From contig NZ_CP093341.1 of NCBI RefSeq assembly GCF_022637455.1, forward strand, positions 868,001-932,000: DNA of 64,000 nucleotides. The letters are read 5' to 3'. The position numbers were made by a program, and so were the translations under genes. Every line of letters begins with the position of its first letter. Position 1 is the first letter of the stretch. Under the pieces are notes generated by a model. The model saw only the letters and a list, made by a program, of their open reading frames with translations. It made no database searches and was not told the DNA's origin. The DNA comes from Lysobacter sp. S4-A87. Its GTDB lineage: Bacteria > Pseudomonadota > Gammaproteobacteria > Xanthomonadales > Xanthomonadaceae. Positions 8,661 to 18,085 of the stretch are shown one piece after another.

Positions 8661-10889
8661 TTATGCCCTCCCCGCCTGCACGCGACCGGACATTGGCGCA
8701 GTCGCGCCATGCCCGCTTTCGACCCACACCGTGCCGCGCGCGACCTTGTCGCTGACGGCGACCGGCAGCGTCGCGGTACCTGCGGCGGTACTGAACCTGG
8801 CGACCACGCCGTCGGCCAGGCCGAGGCCTGACGCGTCCTGCGGATTGAGCACGGCCTTGGGCTCGACGTTGAGCGGATGCGACTGCAGTGCCGGGGCCCG
8901 ACGCACCACCGCATCGCTGCGGTAGATGCCGATGCTGGCGGCGACTTCGAGGCCGTCGCCCGCGGCCGACGGCGACTTGCCGGCGACGACCTGGGTGTCG
9001 CGCATCTTCATGCTCGCGCGCAGGCCGACCAGGTCGGTGAAGCCGAAGCCCTTGGCCTCGAGCTCGCCGCCGAGTGCACGCAGCACGCGCCAGCCCGGAC
9101 GGGCCTCGCCCGGCAGCTTGGCGCCGGACACGGCGACCTGCTGGCGACCATCGAGGTTGGTCAGGGTGGCGTCGATTTCGGGCAACAGGCCAATCGGCAG
9201 GATCACGTCGGCGACGGCGCGGGTCGAACGGCACGCGAAGGTGCTGAACGCCACGACCTGGGCCGGGTTGAGCGCCTTCAGTGCGGTCGCAGTGTCGGCG
9301 AAATCCAGGCCAGGCTCGATGCCGTACAGGATGTAAGCGGTACGCGGGTCGGCCAGCATCGACTGCGCATCGCGCGCGATGGGCAGCACGCCGTAGTCGG
9401 ACAGGCCGAGCGCGTTGGCGCCCTGCGGAACGCGGTTGAGCGCGGCACCGGTGACGGCGGCGAACTGCGTGGCGGCCTTGCGGATCGCGGCTGCGTGGAC
9501 ACCGTTCTCGGCAAGGGCGCCGACGATCACCACGGCGCGCGAGGCGTTCTTGGCGACGTCGGTCAGGCCGGCGTCGGCAAGGGTCGCGGCGATCTGCGAA
9601 GGCGCAACGATGTGCTTGCCGGCGATGTCGAAGGTGAAGTCGAAATCGACCGGGTTGACCACGTGCACCTTGGCGCCACGGGTCCAGGCCTTGCGCACAC
9701 GCTGGTGCACCAGCGGCAGTTCATGGCGCAGGTTGGAACCGACGATGACGATCAGGTCGGCATGGTCGATGTCGTTCACCGGCGTCGCGAACGGCGCGGC
9801 GATGGCGGCATCGCTCAGGTCATGCTGGCCGATGCGGTGGTCGATGTTGCCGGTGCCCAGCGCTTCGGCCAGGCGCGCCAGCAGCACGCCCTCTTCGTTC
9901 GAGGTCGACGGATGGGCGAGGATGCCGAGGCTGTCGGCACCGTTGTCGCGCAGGATCTTCGCGGCCTTGGCCAGCGCTTCTTCCCACGAGGCGTCGCGCC
10001 ACTCACCGTTCTCTTTCACCATCGGCGAGGTCGCGCGGTCCTGCGCGTACAGGCCCTGGTGCGAATAACGGTCGCGGTCCGACAGCCAGCATTCGTTGAC
10101 CGCTTCGTTGTCGCGCGGCACGGTGCGCAGCACTTCGCCGCGACGCACGTGCAGGTAGAGATTGCTGCCCAGCGAGTCGTGGTAACCGAGCGACTCGCGC
10201 GCGGTCAGCTCCCACGGGCGCGCCTTGAACTGGAACACCTTGTTGGTCAGCGCGCCGACCGGGCAGACGTCGATGACGTTGCCCGACAGCTCGGTCGTCA
10301 GCGGCTTGCCGTCGAAGGTGCCGATCTGCAGGTTCTCGCCGCGGTACATGCCGCCCAGCTCGTAGGTGCCGGCGATCTCAGCGGTGAAACGCACGCAGCG
10401 CGTGCACTGGATGCAGCGCGTCATCTCGGTGGCGACCAGCGGACCGATGTCCTCGTCTGGCACTACGCGCTTGCGCTCGGAGAAACGGCTGACCGAACGG
10501 CCGTAGCCCAGCGACAGGTCCTGCAACTCGCACTCGCCGCCCTGATCGCAGATCGGGCAGTCGAGCGGATGGTTGATCAGCAGGAACTCCATCACGTTGC
10601 GCTGCGACTTCAGTGCCTTCTCGCTGCGCGTGGTGACCTTCATGCCTTCCATGACCGGCGTGGCGCAGGCCGGTGCCGGCTTGGGCATCTTCTCGACTTC
10701 GACCAGGCACATGCGGCAGTTCGCCGCCACGGCCAGCTTGTCGTGGTAGCAGAAGCGCGGAATCGGAATGCCGGCCTTGTCGGCGGCATGGATGATCATC
10801 GAGCCCTTCGGCGCGACCATCGCAACGCCGTCGATCTCGATCGAGACATGATCGGGCGGTACGTTCGGGTTCACGGGCTGCGCGCTCAT
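8661..10889 (-). CDS. nuoG: NADH-quinone oxidoreductase subunit G
   Basis: Largest peripheral-arm subunit of complex I, 742 aa. The N-terminal ferredoxin domain holds the [2Fe-2S] ligands (RFCYH, ANCRMC, ACATPV). Next come the His-ligated cluster motif [18 protein letters not shown] and the [4Fe-4S] motif [10 protein letters not shown] with CPVGAL, followed by a degenerate molybdopterin-oxidoreductase domain. The CxxCxxxC set for the extra N7 cluster of E. coli NuoG was not seen, in line with the shorter length (E. coli about 908 aa). It overlaps nuoF by 4 nt. Confidence 0.97.
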   Translation of the reverse strand: MSAQPVNPNVPPDHVSIEIDGVAMVAPKGSMIIHAADKAGIPIPRFCYHDKLAVAANCRMCLVEVEKMPKPAPACATPVMEGMKVTTRSEKALKSQRNVMEFLLINHPLDCPICDQGGECELQDLSLGYGRSVSRFSERKRVVPDEDIGPLVATEMTRCIQCTRCVRFTAEIAGTYELGGMYRGENLQIGTFDGKPLTTELSGNVIDVCPVGALTNKVFQFKARPWELTARESLGYHDSLGSNLYLHVRRGEVLRTVPRDNEAVNECWLSDRDRYSHQGLYAQDRATSPMVKENGEWRDASWEEALAKAAKILRDNGADSLGILAHPSTSNEEGVLLARLAEALGTGNIDHRIGQHDLSDAAIAAPFATPVNDIDHADLIVIVGSNLRHELPLVHQRVRKAWTRGAKVHVVNPVDFDFTFDIAGKHIVAPSQIAATLADAGLTDVAKNASRAVVIVGALAENGVHAAAIRKAATQFAAVTGAALNRVPQGANALGLSDYGVLPIARDAQSMLADPRTAYILYGIEPGLDFADTATALKALNPAQVVAFSTFACRSTRAVADVILPIGLLPEIDATLTNLDGRQQVAVSGAKLPGEARPGWRVLRALGGELEAKGFGFTDLVGLRASMKMRDTQVVAGKSPSAAGDGLEVAASIGIYRSDAVVRRAPALQSHPLNVEPKAVLNPQDASGLGLADGVVARFSTAAGTATLPVAVSDKVARGTVWVESGHGATAPMSGRVQAGRA

Positions 10890-12253
10890 GCCGCCACCTT
10901 CTCGACCACGGTGCCTGCGAGCTGGTCATCGACCAGGAAACGCTTGTTCACGATCGCGTACTCGAACTCGTTCCAGTAGTGGCGCAGGAAGCCCTGCACC
11001 GGCCACGCCGCGGCTTCGCCGAAGGCGCAGATGGTGTGGCCTTCGATCTGGCCGGCTGCGGCGCGCAGCATCTGCAGGTCGTCCAGCGTGGCCTGCTTCT
11101 CGACGATGCGCGTCAGCATGCGGTACATCCAGCCGGTGCCTTCGCGGCACGGCGTGCACTGGCCGCAGCTTTCCTTGAAGTAGAAACGGGCGATGCGCTG
11201 GCAGGCACGGACCATGCAGGTGGTCTCGTCCATCACGATCACCGCGCCCGAACCCAGGCCGGAACCGGCCTTCTGGATCGAGTCGTAGTCCATCGTCAGG
11301 CCCATCATGGTCTCGCCCGGCAGCACCGGCATCGAGGAACCACCCGGGATCACCGCCTTGAGCTGGCGGCCGCAGCGCATGCCGCCGGCCATCTGCAGCA
11401 GGTCGGCGAACGACGTGCCCAGGCGGATTTCGTAATTGCCCGGGCGGGCGACATGGCCCGACACCGAGAACACCTTCGGCCCGCCGTTGTTCGGCTTGCC
11501 CAGGTTGAGGAACCACTCGGCGCCGTTGCGGATGATCGCCGGCACCGAGGCGTAGGTCTCGGTGTTGTTGATCGTCGTCGGCTTGCCGAACAGGCCGAAA
11601 TTGGCCGGGAACGGCGGCTTGTAGCGCGGCTGTCCCTTCTTGCCTTCCAGCGACTCCATCAATGCGGTTTCCTCACCGCAGATGTACGCGCCGGCGCCGA
11701 GCGCACCGTAGATGTCGATGTCGACGCCGCTGCCGAGCACGTTCTTGCCCAGCCAGCCGTTCTCGTACGCTTCCTTCAGTGCCTGCTCGAAATGCTCGAA
11801 CGGCTCGTGATGGAACTCGCCACGCAGGTAGTTGTAGGCCACCGTCGAGCCGGTCGCGTAGCAGGCGATCGCCATGCCCTCGACCACCGAATGCGGGTTG
11901 TAGCGCAGGATGTCGCGATCCTTCGCCGTGCCCGGCTCGGACTCGTCCGAGTTGCACAGGATGTACTTCTGGGTGCCGCTGCCCTTGGGCATGAAGCTCC
12001 ACTTCAGGCCGGTCGGGAAGCCTGCACCGCCACGGCCACGCAGGCCGGAGGCCTTGACCATGTCGATCACCGCGGCCGGATCCATCTTCTCGGTCAGGAT
12101 CTTGCGCAGGGCGGCATAACCACCGGTCTTGAGGTAGTTCTCATACGACCACGGGGTGTCGTAGTGCAGCGTCGTGTAGACGACGTTGTGCTCCTGCGGA
12201 ACCGGGCCGACCGGACCGTAGCCCTGCGAGTAGTCGTGGTGCGAGTGCGCCAT
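10886..12253 (-). CDS. nuoF: NADH-quinone oxidoreductase subunit F (NADH/FMN site)
   Basis: Subunit that oxidises NADH, 455 aa. GLRGRGGAGFPTGLKWSF (about residues 69-86) is the FMN/NADH-binding glycine-rich motif, and ESCGQCTPCREGTGW plus the later Cys in HTICAFGEA ligate the N3 [4Fe-4S] cluster. The start ATG at 12253 has AGGA just upstream and lies 15 nt after nuoE. The end overlaps the nuoG start. Confidence 0.97.
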   Translation of the reverse strand: MAHSHHDYSQGYGPVGPVPQEHNVVYTTLHYDTPWSYENYLKTGGYAALRKILTEKMDPAAVIDMVKASGLRGRGGAGFPTGLKWSFMPKGSGTQKYILCNSDESEPGTAKDRDILRYNPHSVVEGMAIACYATGSTVAYNYLRGEFHHEPFEHFEQALKEAYENGWLGKNVLGSGVDIDIYGALGAGAYICGEETALMESLEGKKGQPRYKPPFPANFGLFGKPTTINNTETYASVPAIIRNGAEWFLNLGKPNNGGPKVFSVSGHVARPGNYEIRLGTSFADLLQMAGGMRCGRQLKAVIPGGSSMPVLPGETMMGLTMDYDSIQKAGSGLGSGAVIVMDETTCMVRACQRIARFYFKESCGQCTPCREGTGWMYRMLTRIVEKQATLDDLQMLRAAAGQIEGHTICAFGEAAAWPVQGFLRHYWNEFEYAIVNKRFLVDDQLAGTVVEKVAA

Positions 12254-12268
12254 GGGTCGTCCTAAGCC

Positions 12269-12796
12269 TCACTTCAGACCGTCGAGCAGCTCGTCCACCT
12301 GAGCGGTGTCGAGCTTCTCGTGGTAATGCCCGTTGATGACCACCACCGGGGCGCCGCAGCACGCGGCCAGGCACTCTTCCTCGCGCTTGAGGAAGATGCG
12401 GCCGTCGGCAGTCGACTCGCCCAGCTTGCAGCCCAGCTTCTTCTCGGCATGGCGGACGAGGTCCTCGGCGCCATTGAGCCAGCAGCTGATGTTGGTGCAG
12501 AAGGCGACGTTGTTGTGGCCAACCTTCTGCGTCTCGAACATCGAATAGAAGCTGGCGACCTCGTAGGCCCACACCGGCGGCAGCTCGAGGTACTTGGCCA
12601 CGGCGGCGATGAGCTCGTCGCTGAGCCAGCCGTTGTTCTGTTCCTGCGCGGCGTGCAGGCCCTGCAGCACGGCCGAACGCTTGCGGTCCGGCGGGAACTT
12701 GGCCAGCCAGTGGTCGATATGGGCGCGGGTCTTGTCCGACAACGCGACCATCGGGTCGACGTGCTGGCAGGCCTCGAAGTTTCCGGTTGCCTTCAT
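12269..12796 (-). CDS. nuoE: NADH-quinone oxidoreductase subunit E ([2Fe-2S])
   Basis: Thioredoxin-fold subunit that carries the N1a [2Fe-2S] cluster, 175 aa. The four ligands lie in FCTNISCWLNG and ECLAACCGAPVVVINGHYHE. The N-terminal helical part (IDHWLAKFPPDRKRSAVLQG) is typical. It lies 28 nt after nuoD and 15 nt before nuoF. Confidence 0.96.
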   Translation of the reverse strand: MKATGNFEACQHVDPMVALSDKTRAHIDHWLAKFPPDRKRSAVLQGLHAAQEQNNGWLSDELIAAVAKYLELPPVWAYEVASFYSMFETQKVGHNNVAFCTNISCWLNGAEDLVRHAEKKLGCKLGESTADGRIFLKREEECLAACCGAPVVVINGHYHEKLDTAQVDELLDGLK

Positions 12797-12824
12797 CTGT
12801 TCAGATCCTCAACGGCCGCCGCGA

Positions 12825-14132
12825 TCAGCGGTCGACCTCGCCGAACACGAGATCGTAGGTACCGATCATCGCCACGACGTCGGCCAGCATGTGGCCCTTC
12901 ACGATTTCGTCCATCGAAGACAGGTGCGCGAAACCCGGCGCACGCAGCTTCACGCGGAACGGCTTGTTGGCACCGTCCGACACCAGGTAGCAGCCGAACT
13001 CGCCCTTGGGCGCTTCGACCGCACAGTAGGTCTCGCCGGCCGGCACGCAGTAGCCTTCGGAGAACAGCTTGAAGTGGTGGATCAGCGCTTCCATGTCGTC
13101 CTTCATCTCCTCGCGGGAGGGAGGCGCGACCTTGAAGTTGTCGACGATCACCGGGCCGGGATTGGCCTTGAGCCACTTCACGCACTGCTGGATGATGCGG
13201 TTGGACTGGCGCATCTCGGCCACGCGCACCAGGTAGCGGTCGTAGCAGTCGCCGTTGGTGCCGACCGGGATGTCGAAATCCACGGCGTCGTACTTGGCAT
13301 ACGGCTGCTTCTTGCGCAGGTCCCAGGCGACGCCAGAGCCACGGATCATCGCGCCGGTCATGCCCCAGGCCAGGGCCTGCTCGGGCGAGACCACGCCGAT
13401 GCCGACGGTGCGCTGCTTCCAGATGCGGTTCTCGGTCAGCAGCGTCTCGTATTCGTCGACGCGCGCCGGGAAATCCTTGGTGAACGCTTCCAGGTAATCC
13501 AGCAGCGAGCCTTCACGCCATTCATTGAAGCGCTTGAGCTTGCCGCCCTTGCGCCACGGCGATTCCTTGTACTTGGGCATGCGGTCCGGCAGGTCGCGGT
13601 AGACGCCGCCCGGACGGTAGTAGGTCGCATGCATGCGCGCGCCGGAGACTGCCTCGTAGCAGTCCATCAGCTCTTCGCGCTCGCGGAAGGCGTACAGGAA
13701 CACCGCCATCGCGCCCAGGTCGAGCGCGTTGGATCCGATCCACATCAGGTGGTTCAGGATGCGGGTGATCTCGTCGAACATCGTGCGGATGTACTGGGCA
13801 CGCTCGGGCGCCTCGATCCCCATCAGGGTCTCGATCGCGCGCACGTAGGCGTGCTCGTTGCACATCATCGACACGTAGTCGAGTCGGTCCATGTAACCGA
13901 TCGACTGGTTGAACGGCTTGGACTCGGCCAGCTTCTCGGTGCCGCGATGCAGCAGGCCGACGTGCGGGTCGGCACGCTGGATCACTTCGCCGTCCATTTC
14001 CAGGATCAGGCGCAGCACGCCGTGCGCGGCCGGATGCTGCGGGCCGAAGTTCAGCGTGTAGTTGCGGATCTCGGCGTTGTTGAGGCCCGAGGTGTTCGAT
14101 GCTGCGTTCATGCCGGACGGAGTGGCGCTCAC
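12825..14132 (-). CDS. nuoD: NADH-quinone oxidoreductase subunit D (quinone-site subunit)
   Basis: 49-kDa-type subunit forming the quinone pocket with NuoB, 435 aa. It is recognised by [20 protein letters not shown] near the N-terminus and by the [27 protein letters not shown] and [19 protein letters not shown] segments. It is a separate gene from nuoC, whereas E. coli has a fused nuoCD. It starts with GTG at 14132, the GTGA overlap with the nuoC stop; an ATG seven codons in is the alternative. Confidence 0.96.
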   Translation of the reverse strand: MSATPSGMNAASNTSGLNNAEIRNYTLNFGPQHPAAHGVLRLILEMDGEVIQRADPHVGLLHRGTEKLAESKPFNQSIGYMDRLDYVSMMCNEHAYVRAIETLMGIEAPERAQYIRTMFDEITRILNHLMWIGSNALDLGAMAVFLYAFREREELMDCYEAVSGARMHATYYRPGGVYRDLPDRMPKYKESPWRKGGKLKRFNEWREGSLLDYLEAFTKDFPARVDEYETLLTENRIWKQRTVGIGVVSPEQALAWGMTGAMIRGSGVAWDLRKKQPYAKYDAVDFDIPVGTNGDCYDRYLVRVAEMRQSNRIIQQCVKWLKANPGPVIVDNFKVAPPSREEMKDDMEALIHHFKLFSEGYCVPAGETYCAVEAPKGEFGCYLVSDGANKPFRVKLRAPGFAHLSSMDEIVKGHMLADVVAMIGTYDLVFGEVDR

Positions 14133-14857
14133 TTCTTCACCTCCGCGCCCTGCGCGGCTTCGCCGGCAGCGGTCTGGTAGCGCGCGTCATCGCGGATCAC
14201 GCGCGGCACGCCGACACGCGGCTCGATCGACACGGGCTCATAGACCACGCGCTTCTTGTCGGCGTCGTAGCGCACTTCGACATTGCCGATCAGCGGGAAG
14301 TCCTTGCGGAACGGATGGCCGACAAAACCATAATCGGTGAGGATCCGGCGCAGGTCCGGATGGCCTTCGAAAATGATGCCGAACAGGTCGAACGCCTCGC
14401 GCTCGAACCAGTTGCTGCCCGGCCACACCGACGTCAGCGAGTCCACGACCGGCAGGTCGTCGTTCTCGGCGAAGGTGCGCAGCCGCACGCGGCGGTTGTG
14501 CTGGTACGACAGCAGGTGCGCGACCGCGGCGAAGCGGCGCTCTGGCGAAGCGGCGGCGCCGTTGACCTGCTCGCCCCAGGCGAAGCGGCCGGCACTCTTG
14601 CCTTCCACGCCACGCGAGAAACCCTCGGACGACACGTCGGTGTCCCACTCGTCGCTGCCGTAGCTGAGGTAATCGACGCCGCTGACGTCGACGAGCTGCT
14701 CGAATCCGAATTCGTCGCGCAGCGCGAGCGCCGTCGCGAGCCACTGCGCGGCGGCGACGTCGATGGTGACTTCGCCACGCGGCTGCGCAATCACGACCAG
14801 CGCGCCGTCGAAACGGGCGGCCAGGCGGTCGACAAAGGCTTCCACAGTCTCAGCCAT
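14129..14857 (-). CDS. nuoC: NADH-quinone oxidoreductase subunit C
   Basis: 30-kDa-type subunit of the complex I peripheral arm, about 242 aa. The conserved block is [51 protein letters not shown] placed the start at the ATG at 14857, directly after the nuoB stop; the frame also opens 14 codons upstream inside nuoB, but those residues do not look conserved. It contains an insertion of low-complexity sequence near residue 115-135 ([20 protein letters not shown]). It overlaps nuoD by 4 nt. Confidence 0.94.
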   Translation of the reverse strand: MAETVEAFVDRLAARFDGALVVIAQPRGEVTIDVAAAQWLATALALRDEFGFEQLVDVSGVDYLSYGSDEWDTDVSSEGFSRGVEGKSAGRFAWGEQVNGAAASPERRFAAVAHLLSYQHNRRVRLRTFAENDDLPVVDSLTSVWPGSNWFEREAFDLFGIIFEGHPDLRRILTDYGFVGHPFRKDFPLIGNVEVRYDADKKRVVYEPVSIEPRVGVPRVIRDDARYQTAAGEAAQGAEVKK

Positions 14858-14858
14858 C

Positions 14859-15431
14859 TCAGCGCACGCCCTGGATGTTTTCGCCGAAGTTGGTGCCACG
14901 GCGGATCTTCTTCTGCAGCTGCAGGATGCCGTAGATCAGCGCTTCGGCCGTCGGCGGGCAGCCCGGCACGTAGACGTCGACCGGCACGATGCGGTCGCAA
15001 CCGCGAACGACCGAGTACGAGTAGTGGTAGTAGCCGCCGCCATTGGCGCAGCTGCCCATCGATATCACCCACTTCGGACCGGGCATCTGGTCGTAGACCT
15101 TGCGCAGCGCCGGGGCCATCTTGTTGACCAGCGTGCCGGCGACGATCATCACGTCGGACTGGCGCGGCGACGGGCGGAACACCACGCCGTAGCGGTCCAG
15201 GTCCAGGCGCGCGGCGCCGGCGTGCATCATCTCGACCGCGCAGCAGGCCAGGCCGAACGTCATCGGCCACATCGAGCCGGTGCGTGCCCAGTTCCACAGT
15301 GCATCGAACGAGGTGGTCACGAAGCCGTTCTGCAGCAGCGGGTTGTCACCTTCCGGGCGCAGGATGTCGTCCAGCCGCCCTTCGGGCAGCGGGTTGTGCA
15401 TCAGCTCGGAAACATTCTGGATCACTCCCAT
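14859..15431 (-). CDS. nuoB: NADH-quinone oxidoreductase subunit B (cluster N2)
   Basis: Subunit that carries the terminal [4Fe-4S] cluster N2, which reduces quinone; 190 aa. All four ligands are present: the tandem C63-C64 in [13 protein letters not shown]128 in [10 protein letters not shown] and C158 in [11 protein letters not shown]. The ATG at 15431 lies inside the end of nuoA (10-nt overlap), so translation is probably coupled. Confidence 0.97.
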   Translation of the reverse strand: MGVIQNVSELMHNPLPEGRLDDILRPEGDNPLLQNGFVTTSFDALWNWARTGSMWPMTFGLACCAVEMMHAGAARLDLDRYGVVFRPSPRQSDVMIVAGTLVNKMAPALRKVYDQMPGPKWVISMGSCANGGGYYHYSYSVVRGCDRIVPVDVYVPGCPPTAEALIYGILQLQKKIRRGTNFGENIQGVR

Positions 15432-15814
15432 TCGAGTGCTCCCTTCTTCCAGACGTAGACGAAGCCGAGCAAGAGCATGCCGGCGAAGATGCCCATCTCG
15501 ATCAGGCCGATGACACCGAGTTCGCGGAACACGGTGGCCCAGGGCACGATGAAGATGATTTCCAGGTCAAAGATGATGAACTGGATCGCGATCAGGTAGT
15601 AGCGCACGTCGAACTGCATGCGCGCACTTTCGAACGCCTCGAATCCACACTCGTAGGGCGAGAGTTTTTCGGGGGTCGGGCGCTGGGGGCCGAGCAGTTG
15701 GCCCACCACCAGCAGGGCGACGCCGATACCTCCGGCGACGATCAGGAACAGCAGGGTCGGCAGGTATTCGGCCAGCACTAGTTGTTCTCTCGCTTCGTTT
15801 AGCTCGGCCGCCAT
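15422..15814 (-). CDS. nuoA: NADH-quinone oxidoreductase subunit A
   Basis: First gene of the complex I operon; a three-helix membrane subunit, 130 aa. [12 protein letters not shown] and [20 protein letters not shown] are the family signatures, the first being the mobile loop near the quinone site. AAGG lies 5 nt before the ATG at 15814. It follows tRNA-Leu by 124 nt on the same strand with no intervening terminator seen, so the operon may be read from a promoter upstream of the tRNA or of secG. Confidence 0.95.
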   Translation of the reverse strand: MAAELNEAREQLVLAEYLPTLLFLIVAGGIGVALLVVGQLLGPQRPTPEKLSPYECGFEAFESARMQFDVRYYLIAIQFIIFDLEIIFIVPWATVFRELGVIGLIEMGIFAGMLLLGFVYVWKKGALEWE

Positions 15815-15938
15815 TGCGACCTTGGCTCGGCGTGTTGCCGCCTGGTCATCCCCGCGCGGGATTCGGCACGCCGTGCGCGCCGCACCCGCGTCGGTGGTGC
15901 TGTTTGCTGCAGTACGTTTTTGCGTGTCTGTATAGGTG

Positions 15939-16023
15939 TGGTGCCCAAGGGGGGACTCGAACCCCCACGACTTACGTCGCTACCACCTCAAGGTAGTGCG
16001 TCTACCAATTCCGCCACCTGGGC
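15939..16023 (-). tRNA. tRNA-Leu (GAG anticodon), CCA encoded
   Basis: An 85-nt class II tRNA read on the minus strand: acceptor GCCCAGG, D arm with GGAATTGGTAGACGC, anticodon loop CTTGAGG with anticodon GAG, a long variable arm (GACGTAAGTCGT) and T arm GGGGG-TTCGAGT-CCCCC, ending ACCA. The long variable arm and GAG identify leucine. It sits between secG and nuoA. E. coli also places tRNA-Leu(GAG) next to secG. Confidence 0.97.
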
Positions 16024-16143
16024 AATCAAACCTTTTGTCGTCCTGACGCGACCACGCCGATGCAGGCCTGATCGTTGCCGGTCATCGCTGACCGTACCCG
16101 GCAATCCGTGCCGGGCCGATGAAAACCAATGGTACCCCTTCGA

Positions 16144-16620
16144 TCAGCCGCCAGCCGGGGGCTGCGGCTTTGCCGGCTCGGGCGACTGGGTCGCGGCCGG
16201 GGCCTGCGTTGCCGGAGCCGGCGCAGCGTCGGTCGCGGCCGGAGCCTGCGGAACGCTGCTGGCGGGCGCCGGCTGGGCCACGGGGGCCGCCGGCACTGCC
16301 GAATTGTTGTTGCCCGATGCAGCCGGAGCCGCCGGAACCTGCTGCGCCATCACGCCGGCAGCCGGGGCCGTGGCGGTGTCGCCGGTTGCACGGTGCATCG
16401 CCTGCCAGGCCATGAACAGGCTGATCGCGAAGAACGAGATCGCCAGCCACTTGGTGGCCTTGGTCAGGAAGTTGGCCGAGCCACGCGCGCCGAACACGGT
16501 CGCCGAGGCACCGCCACCGAAACCGGAGCCGGCCTGCGCACCCGCGCCGCGCTGCATCAGGATCAGCGCGACCATCGCAATCGCGATAAGCACGTAGATG
16601 ACGTTGAGTAACAACAGCAT
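16144..16620 (-). CDS. secG: Protein translocase subunit SecG with Ala/Pro-rich tail
   Basis: Small inner-membrane subunit of the SecYEG translocon, 158 aa. Two hydrophobic helices (about residues 2-20 and 52-72) flank the conserved loop MQRGAGAQAGSGFGGGASA, which ends in TVFGARGSANFLTK. From about residue 80 the chain is a low-complexity Ala/Pro/Gln tail of some 75 residues, longer than usual for SecG. It lies 74 nt after tpiA and upstream of tRNA-Leu on the same strand. A 7-bp GC-rich hairpin at 16097-16115 without a T-run follows the gene. Confidence 0.93.
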   Translation of the reverse strand: MLLLLNVIYVLIAIAMVALILMQRGAGAQAGSGFGGGASATVFGARGSANFLTKATKWLAISFFAISLFMAWQAMHRATGDTATAPAAGVMAQQVPAAPAASGNNNSAVPAAPVAQPAPASSVPQAPAATDAAPAPATQAPAATQSPEPAKPQPPAGG

Positions 16621-16694
16621 CGTTGGATTCTGCTAGTTCACTGAAGCTCGTGGAACGAACCGGGACTGACCCATGGGACCGGGTCCGCGACTCG

Positions 16695-17447
16695 TCAGGG
16701 TGCCGCCGCTACCGCGATGGCGTGGAAATCGGCCGCGACCAGGGAGGCCCCGCCGACCAGGCCGCCATCGACGTCCGGCTGCGAAAACAGCGCGGCGGCA
16801 TTGTCGGCCTTGACGCTACCGCCGTACAGGATCGGTAGCGAGCCAGCGATTCTAGCATCGTGTGCGGAGATTTCGCTACGGATGAATGCGTGGACGGCCT
16901 GTGCCTGTTCGGGCGTGGCGGTCTTGCCCGTACCGATCGCCCAGACCGGCTCATAGGCGAGGATCGCGCCGTCCAGCGCCTGCGCGCCGGCAAGCTTGAA
17001 CACCGGCTCGAGCTGCTCCTGGATACGCCATTCGGTCTGGCCATCCTCGCGCTCGCGCAGGCTCTCGCCCACGCACAGGATCGGGGTCAGGCCGGCGGCC
17101 TTGCAGGCCACGAACTTGCGCGCGACCAGCTCGCTGCTTTCGCCGTGGTACTGGCGACGCTCGGAGTGGCCGACCAGACCGTACAGGGCGCCGACGTCCT
17201 TGAGCATCTCGGCAGAGACCTCACCGGTATAGGCGCCCTTCTGGTTGACGCTGACGTCCTGGGCACCGAAGGTCAGGCCCTTCTCGCCGTAACGGGCGAT
17301 CAGGCCGGCCAGGTACGGCAGCGGCGGCAGGATCAGCTGCTCGACCCCGGCCGGGGCCGGCGTGGCGACCAGCGCGTCCAGCAGCTCCAGGGCGAAATGG
17401 CGATCGCCATGCAGCTTCCAGTTTCCGGCGACGATTCTGCGGCGCAT
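16695..17447 (-). CDS. tpiA: Triosephosphate isomerase
   Basis: Cytosolic glycolytic enzyme that interconverts dihydroxyacetone phosphate and glyceraldehyde 3-phosphate, 250 aa. All catalytic residues are visible: N9 and K11 in AGNWKLHG, H94 in VGHSERR and E166 in AYEPVWAIGTGKTA, with the phosphate-binding ILYGGSV near the end. I chose the ATG at 17447 because AAGGAG lies 5 nt upstream; a GTG two codons earlier is the other option. It is divergent from the glycosylase gene and precedes secG. Confidence 0.97.
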   Translation of the reverse strand: MRRRIVAGNWKLHGDRHFALELLDALVATPAPAGVEQLILPPLPYLAGLIARYGEKGLTFGAQDVSVNQKGAYTGEVSAEMLKDVGALYGLVGHSERRQYHGESSELVARKFVACKAAGLTPILCVGESLREREDGQTEWRIQEQLEPVFKLAGAQALDGAILAYEPVWAIGTGKTATPEQAQAVHAFIRSEISAHDARIAGSLPILYGGSVKADNAAALFSQPDVDGGLVGGASLVAADFHAIAVAAAP

Positions 17448-17538
17448 GGCCACTCCTTGATTCCTGGCTGGGTCCAGGCGCCATCGGCACGCTGAACGAA
17501 GGGCGCAAAGTTTACCTCACGTCGGCGAGAATCGATCC

Positions 17539-18081
17539 ATGGCAATGCCCTCTTCCGCCCCTACACGCCTGTTGAAAGGCTTCCCGCCGGTCAGTGCAAA
17601 GGATGCGCGCGTGCTGATCCTTGGCAGCATGCCCGGGACCGCTTCATTGCAGGCACACCAGTACTACGCGCATCCGCACAACCGCTTCTGGCCGATCATG
17701 GGCGAGCTGGTCGGCGCCACGCCTGCCCTACCCTATGCGCAGCGATTGTTGCGTCTGAAGCAATCCGGCATTGCGCTGTGGGACGTGTTCGATCGCTGCG
17801 AGCGCGACGGCGGCCTGGATTCGGCGATCCGCGACGACACGGCGCAGGCCAACGATTTCCCAGCGTTCTTCGCCGGGCACCGTGGAGTTCGCACGGTGCT
17901 GTTCAATGGCGCCAAGGCCGAAAGCGGGTTCCGGCGGCTGGCCGGCGTGCAGCCCGATGCGCTTGGAGTGCAGTGCGTGCGGTTGCCGTCGACCAGTCCG
18001 GCCAATGCGTCGATCGCGCCGACAGTGAAACTGGCCGCGTGGAGGCATGCACTCGCGCAGGCGGGAGTTTCCGTGTCGTAG
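17539..18081 (+). CDS. Hypoxanthine-DNA glycosylase (UDG superfamily family 6)
   Basis: Predicted base-excision repair enzyme that removes deaminated adenine (hypoxanthine) from DNA, 180 aa. The UDG-fold motif A region LILGSMPGTASLQ (about residues 26-38) is followed by YYAHPHNRFWPIM, and the motif B region is LPSTSPANAS near residue 150. Motif A has no catalytic Asp/Asn of the UNG type, as in the hypoxanthine-DNA glycosylase group. It is convergent with the oxygenase gene, with 4 nt between the two stops, and divergent from tpiA. The family is fairly secure; substrate is by family. Confidence 0.85.
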   Translation: MAMPSSAPTRLLKGFPPVSAKDARVLILGSMPGTASLQAHQYYAHPHNRFWPIMGELVGATPALPYAQRLLRLKQSGIALWDVFDRCERDGGLDSAIRDDTAQANDFPAFFAGHRGVRTVLFNGAKAESGFRRLAGVQPDALGVQCVRLPSTSPANASIAPTVKLAAWRHALAQAGVSVS

Positions 18082-18085
18082 CGCG

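Noticed and set aside
16097-16115. Hairpin after secG as a true intrinsic terminator
   Set aside because: The stem is only 7 bp and no T-run follows on the minus strand; tRNA-Leu lies just downstream and may be co-transcribed.
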